DNA of 64,000 nucleotides, taken from positions 1 to 64,000 of the forward strand of contig JANQAE010000002.1 in NCBI GenBank assembly GCA_024707225.1, written 5' to 3'. This document shows, one piece after another, positions 61,049 to 64,000 of the stretch (the first letter of the stretch is position 1; every line of letters begins with the position of its first letter). The DNA comes from Dokdonella sp. GTDB lineage: Bacteria > Pseudomonadota > Gammaproteobacteria > Xanthomonadales > Rhodanobacteraceae. The notes under the pieces were generated by a model. The model was not told the origin of the DNA. It saw only the letters and a program-made list of their open reading frames with translations, and searched no databases. The translations under genes were made by a program, and so were the position numbers.

Positions 61049-62929
61049 TCAGGCGACGCGGCGGTGGCGCTTCAGATGCACCAGCAGCAGCGAGATCGCC
61101 GCCGGCGTGACGCCGCTGATGCGCTGGGCCTGGCCGATCGTCGCCGGGCGGCTGCGCTTGAGCTTGAGCTGCACCTCGGCCGAGAGGCCGCGCACGGTGT
61201 CGTAGTCGAAGCCGTCGGGGATCGGCGTCGCCTCGTGGCGGCGGTTGCGTTCGATCTCCTCGCGCTGGCGCTCGAGATAACCGGCGTACTTGACGCCGAC
61301 CTCGACCTGTTCGGCGACCGCCGCGTCCTCGACCGCGGGACCGAGGCCCGGCACCGCCGCCAGCGCGACATAACCGACCTCGGGCCGGCGCAGCAGATCC
61401 AGCGCGTTGCCTTCCTTCGACACGGCGACGCCGAGCGTCGCCTCGACCGCCGCTGCGAGCGCGCCGGCCGGCGCGACGCGCAGCGCGGCCAGTCGCGCGC
61501 GCTCGCGCTCGATCGCCTCGATCTTGCGGCAGACCGCCGCATAGCGCGCCTCGGGCACGCAGCCGAGCGCGCGACCGGTCTCGGTCAGGCGCAGGTCGGC
61601 ATTGTCCTCGCGCAGCTGCAGGCGGTACTCGGCGCGCGAAGTGAACATGCGGTACGGCTCGAGCGTGCCGTTGGTGGTCAGGTCGTCGATCAACACGCCG
61701 ATGTAGGCCTCGTCGCGGCGCGGCGTCCAGGCGATCTCGCCGCGCGCGGCGCGGGCCGCGTTGAGGCCGGCCACCAGACCCTGCGCGGCGGCCTCCTCGT
61801 AGCCGGTGGTGCCGTTGATCTGACCGGCGAAGTAGAGCCCGGCGATCGCACGCGTCTCCAGCGAGGGACGCAGGCCGCGCGGGTCGAAGTAGTCGTACTC
61901 GATCGCATAGCCCGGCCGCGTGATATGCGCACGCTCGAAGCCGCGGATCGAGCGCACCAGCGCCAGCTGCACGTCGAACGGCAGCGAGGTCGAGATGCCG
62001 TTCGGGTAGATCTCGTGGGTGTCCAGGCCCTCGGGCTCGATGAAGATCTGGTGCGAGGCCTTGTCGGCGAAGCGCACGACCTTGTCCTCGATCGACGGGC
62101 AGTAGCGCGGGCCGACGCCTTCGATCGCGCCGGTGTAGAGCGGCGAGCGGTCCAGGCCCTCGCGGATGATCCGGTGCGTCTCGTCGGAGGTGTGCGTGAT
62201 CCAGCAGCTGACCTGGCGCGGATGATCCGCGCGCGAGCCGAGAAACGAGAACACCGGCGCCGGATCGTCGCCGGGCTGTTCCTCGAGCCCGCTGAAATCG
62301 ATGCTGCGGCCGTCGATGCGCGGCGGCGTGCCGGTCTTGAGCCGGTCGCTGCCGAGCGGCAGTTCGCGCAGGCGGTCGGCCAGCCGCTGGGCCGGCGCGT
62401 CGCCGGCGCGGCCGCCGGCGTATTGCGCCTGGCCGATGTGGATCTTGCCGGCGAGGAACGTGCCGGCGGTCAGCACCACGCAGCGCGCCTCGAAGACCAG
62501 ACCGGCCTGCGTGACGACGCCCTCGACGCGGTCGCCGGCCAGCACGAGGTCGTCGACGGCCTGCTGGAACACGACCAGCCCGGCCTGCGACTCGATCAGA
62601 CCGCGGATGGCAGCTTTGTACAAAACCCGATCGGCCTGGCAGCGCGTCGCGCGCACGGCCGGACCTTTCGACGCATTCAAGGTGCGCCACTGGATGCCGG
62701 CGCGATCGGCCGCCCAGGCCATCGCGCCGCCGAGCGCGTCGATCTCGCGGACCAGATGGCCCTTGCCGATGCCGCCGATCGCCGGATTGCAGCTCATCTG
62801 GCCGATCGTCTCGATGTTGTGGCTGAGCAGCAGCGTCTGCGCGCCACTGCGCGCCGCGGCGAGCGCGGCCTCGGTGCCGGCATGGCCGCCGCCGACCACG
62901 ATCACGTCGAAGCGAGTGGGGTAACGCAT
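61049..62929 (-). CDS. mnmG: tRNA uridine-5-carboxymethylaminomethyl-modification FAD enzyme MnmG (GidA)
   Basis: The 626-residue FAD-binding protein works with MnmE to modify the wobble U34 of several tRNAs. The FAD motif '[20 protein letters not shown]', the conserved '[36 protein letters not shown]', the second '[30 protein letters not shown]', and the C-terminal MnmE-binding '[29 protein letters not shown]' are all intact. The start at ATG 62929 ([12 protein letters not shown]) matches the family. Confidence 0.98.
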   Translation of the reverse strand: MRYPTRFDVIVVGGGHAGTEAALAAARSGAQTLLLSHNIETIGQMSCNPAIGGIGKGHLVREIDALGGAMAWAADRAGIQWRTLNASKGPAVRATRCQADRVLYKAAIRGLIESQAGLVVFQQAVDDLVLAGDRVEGVVTQAGLVFEARCVVLTAGTFLAGKIHIGQAQYAGGRAGDAPAQRLADRLRELPLGSDRLKTGTPPRIDGRSIDFSGLEEQPGDDPAPVFSFLGSRADHPRQVSCWITHTSDETHRIIREGLDRSPLYTGAIEGVGPRYCPSIEDKVVRFADKASHQIFIEPEGLDTHEIYPNGISTSLPFDVQLALVRSIRGFERAHITRPGYAIEYDYFDPRGLRPSLETRAIAGLYFAGQINGTTGYEEAAAQGLVAGLNAARAARGEIAWTPRRDEAYIGVLIDDLTTNGTLEPYRMFTSRAEYRLQLREDNADLRLTETGRALGCVPEARYAAVCRKIEAIERERARLAALRVAPAGALAAAVEATLGVAVSKEGNALDLLRRPEVGYVALAAVPGLGPAVEDAAVAEQVEVGVKYAGYLERQREEIERNRRHEATPIPDGFDYDTVRGLSAEVQLKLKRSRPATIGQAQRISGVTPAAISLLLVHLKRHRRVA

Positions 62930-62994
62930 GGAACGGTCCGATCGGTGGGCCAGGAATGACGGCGGGTGATTGTAGCCGAGCCGCAGCAGCCGGC

Positions 62995-63010
62995 TGGCAC
63001 GAAACCTGCT
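62995..63010 (+). promoter_or_regulatory. Candidate sigma-54 promoter
   Basis: TGGCACGAAACCTGCT matches the RpoN consensus TGGCACG-N4-TTGCW at all but one base, with GG (62996-62997) and GC (63008-63009) exactly ten bases apart. Transcription would start near 63021 on the plus strand. No NtrC-type site was seen nearby, so the activator is unknown. Confidence 0.6.
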
Positions 63011-63020
63011 GGTCATGAGC

Positions 63021-63266
63021 GCACTCCCGCCGACGCACGGCGAATGCGAGCTCGTCGGGCCGGAATTCAGGGGCCGGCCACGCGTCGGCGGGAGGACGCT
63101 CTCTTGGATCGGCGCAAGCGCGCCGTCCCGGTGGCATCAGCAGAAAGGCTGACGCCCGGCGGTCTTAGGAACAGGGGGAATCCAGAGGACCATTGCCGGG
63201 CGTCAGTGGACTGAAAAAACGCTGACGTTCAAGAAGAAGCCGCAGGTGAACAGCCTGCGGCTTTTG
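63021..63266 (+). ncRNA. Candidate sigma-54-dependent small RNA
   Basis: This stretch has no credible ORF but contains a strong sigma-54 promoter match just before it, a perfect twelve-base-pair stem (CTGACGCCCGGC 63149-63160 / GCCGGGCGTCAG 63195-63206) whose apical loop holds two GGA motifs, an AAGAAGAA Hfq-like A-rich motif at 63231-63238, and a strong terminator at its end. The predicted transcript is about 245 bases. It matches no RNA family I recognise. It is inferred from signals only. Confidence 0.45.
63239..63266 (+). terminator. Intrinsic terminator of the candidate small RNA
   Basis: GCCGCAGG (63239-63246) pairs perfectly with CCTGCGGC (63254-63261) and is followed by TTTTGTC. There is no plus-strand coding gene upstream for more than 5 kb, which implies a non-coding transcript. 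Confidence 0.85.
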
Positions 63267-63304
63267 TCATTCTGTGACGAGCACCAGCCTAGCCGCAAGC
63301 GCAT

Positions 63305-63317
63305 TCACAGTCTGTGA
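63305..63317. promoter_or_regulatory. Inverted repeat TCACAGTCTGTGA
   Basis: A perfect 13-base palindrome around a central T lies 71 bases before the small hypothetical gene; a half-site, TCTGTGACGA, occurs at 63271-63280. It may be an operator; it is not the CRP/Clp order TGTGA-N6-TCACA. Confidence 0.35.
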
Positions 63318-63387
63318 CAATCGTCGCCACCCCGCTGTTCAGGTAGCGACATGTCGGTCACGGTCCGATTGCGACGAGGAGCGTCAG

Positions 63388-63669
63388 ATGTTTCGCAACA
63401 CGACGCATCGCGCAGGATCCGGAACGAAGGTGGCACGCTCCTTGCTCAATCGCAGATACCTCATCAGGAATCTCGCCATGAGCACCGCCGCCGCCCTCAA
63501 CATCAATCCGCTCTTCCTCCGCCACGACCTCATGATCGAGCTGGGTCGGCTGGACATGGTGATCGAGGATGCGCGCACGCGTCAGCAGACTCCGCAGAAC
63601 GAACTGGTCGTGCAGCTGGAAACGCGGCGCGCGCGCATCAACGAAGCGCTGAGCCGTCTGCCGGCCTGA
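63388..63669 (+). CDS. Small hypothetical protein
   Basis: I do not recognise this 93-residue protein. The first 30 residues are basic ('TKVARSLLNRRYLIRN'); the rest is mostly helical and charged ('LRHDLMIELGRLDMVIEDARTRQQTPQNELVVQLETRRARINEALSRL'), with a heptad-like Leu/Ile pattern. No signal peptide or membrane span. GAGGAG lies seven bases before ATG 63388, a strong ribosome site; an internal ATG at 63478 could give a 63-residue form without the basic part. It is preceded by a palindrome-bearing control region. Confidence 0.6.
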   Translation: MFRNTTHRAGSGTKVARSLLNRRYLIRNLAMSTAAALNINPLFLRHDLMIELGRLDMVIEDARTRQQTPQNELVVQLETRRARINEALSRLPA

Positions 63670-63721
63670 TCCGGATTTCGCGTCGCCCAATGGACCGCCG
63701 GCGCATTCGCCGGCGCGCGCT

Positions 63722-64000
63722 TCAATCCCGCCGCGTGATGTCCGGCAGCCCCGACATCAGCCACCAGCGCTTCTGCTTGGCGTCGTAGCGCCAGACCTGC
63801 CGATCGACGATCGTGCGCATGGCCTGGGTGTGCACGTTGATCAGGCCGATCTCGACCGTCTGATGCACCTCCGTGTCGCCGACCGGCACGGCCGGATGTT
63901 CGCTGTACTGACTGACCTGCACCTGCCGGTAGCGCGCCAGGTCGGTCTCCGGGATCGGATGCTGCTCGAGGTAGGCCGGATCGAGAAAGATCTGCGCCTG
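63722..64000 (-). CDS. Partial hypothetical protein, 5' end beyond the window
   Basis: The C-terminal 92 residues of a minus-strand gene enter the window and stop at 63722. The frame is open to the last base. Visible parts are 'IFLDPAYLEQHPIPETDLARYRQVQVSQYSEHPAV' and 'TIVDRQVWRYDAKQKRWWLMSGLPDITRRD'. I cannot assign a family; the 'VWRYDAKQKRWWLMSGLPDI' end is a beta-rich, Trp-rich stretch that may be periplasmic. It is convergent with the small hypothetical gene; a CGCCGGCG inverted repeat at 63696-63715 lies between them. Confidence 0.65.
   Translation of the reverse strand, partial: QAQIFLDPAYLEQHPIPETDLARYRQVQVSQYSEHPAVPVGDTEVHQTVEIGLINVHTQAMRTIVDRQVWRYDAKQKRWWLMSGLPDITRRD

Overview
The window is GC-rich chromosomal DNA from a gammaproteobacterium, most likely of the order Lysobacterales (Xanthomonadales). 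The reasons are the tyrS / M23 peptidase / anmK neighbourhood, a XanB2-like chorismatase, an acs gene followed by a LuxR-type response regulator, a TPR-sulfotransferase, and a secreted subtilase ending in an 'IFSDGF(D/E)'-like tail that I associate with this order (Dokdonella-like relatives are a guess, not shown). No rRNA, tRNA, CRISPR array, transposase or phage gene was seen.

Layout. 1-6.5 kb: tyrS, then a cell-wall recycling set (membrane-anchored M23 peptidase, AnmK, AmpG-like transporter), then xthA. 6.7-13 kb: NdvA-like ABC exporter, Ycf46-like AAA ATPase, TPR-sulfotransferase, PEBP-like protein. 13.3-21.7 kb: a very large secreted subtilase, a CadC-type membrane regulator with TPRs, and UppP. 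21.7-26.3 kb: nitrogen control, with glnA behind two NtrC-type sites and a sigma-54 promoter, then comM, ubiK and a P-II gene; glnE lies further on at 46.6 kb. 27.4-33.4 kb: a carbon-acquisition block made of an MHS-family symporter, a DcaP-like porin, acetyl-CoA synthetase and an ErdR/CrbR-like regulator. 33.4-36.9 kb: an AT-richer islet with two methyltransferases that share an N-terminal module and flank a secreted beta-helix protein. 37-41.8 kb: cystathionine beta-synthase, YdcH-like protein, a lipoprotein/OmpA pair, pilU. 41.8-55.7 kb: M48 peptidase with LemA, a serine hydrolase, a GPP34 protein, glnE, two LtaS/OpgB-like phosphoglycerol-transferase paralogues, a chorismatase overlapping rlmI. 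55.7-64 kb: a yybP-ykoY (Mn2+) riboswitch with its terminator in front of terC, a rhomboid protease, a GNAT enzyme, tex, mnmG, and a candidate sigma-54-driven small RNA.

The nitrogen genes form a coherent cascade: GlnE modifies GlnA at a tyrosine that is present, P-II carries the uridylylation tyrosine Y51, and glnA has a textbook NtrC/RpoN promoter. The peptidase, AnmK and AmpG-like genes fit anhydro-muropeptide salvage, UppP recycles the lipid carrier, and the porin-symporter-Acs-regulator block fits uptake and activation of acetate or other short carboxylates.

A caution about the sequence: nine otherwise well-conserved genes, including tex and cystathionine beta-synthase, are each broken by one small net indel with the next frame continuing the same domain. 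Most, perhaps all, are probably sequencing or assembly errors. Such genes are given as one span with the likely break position.
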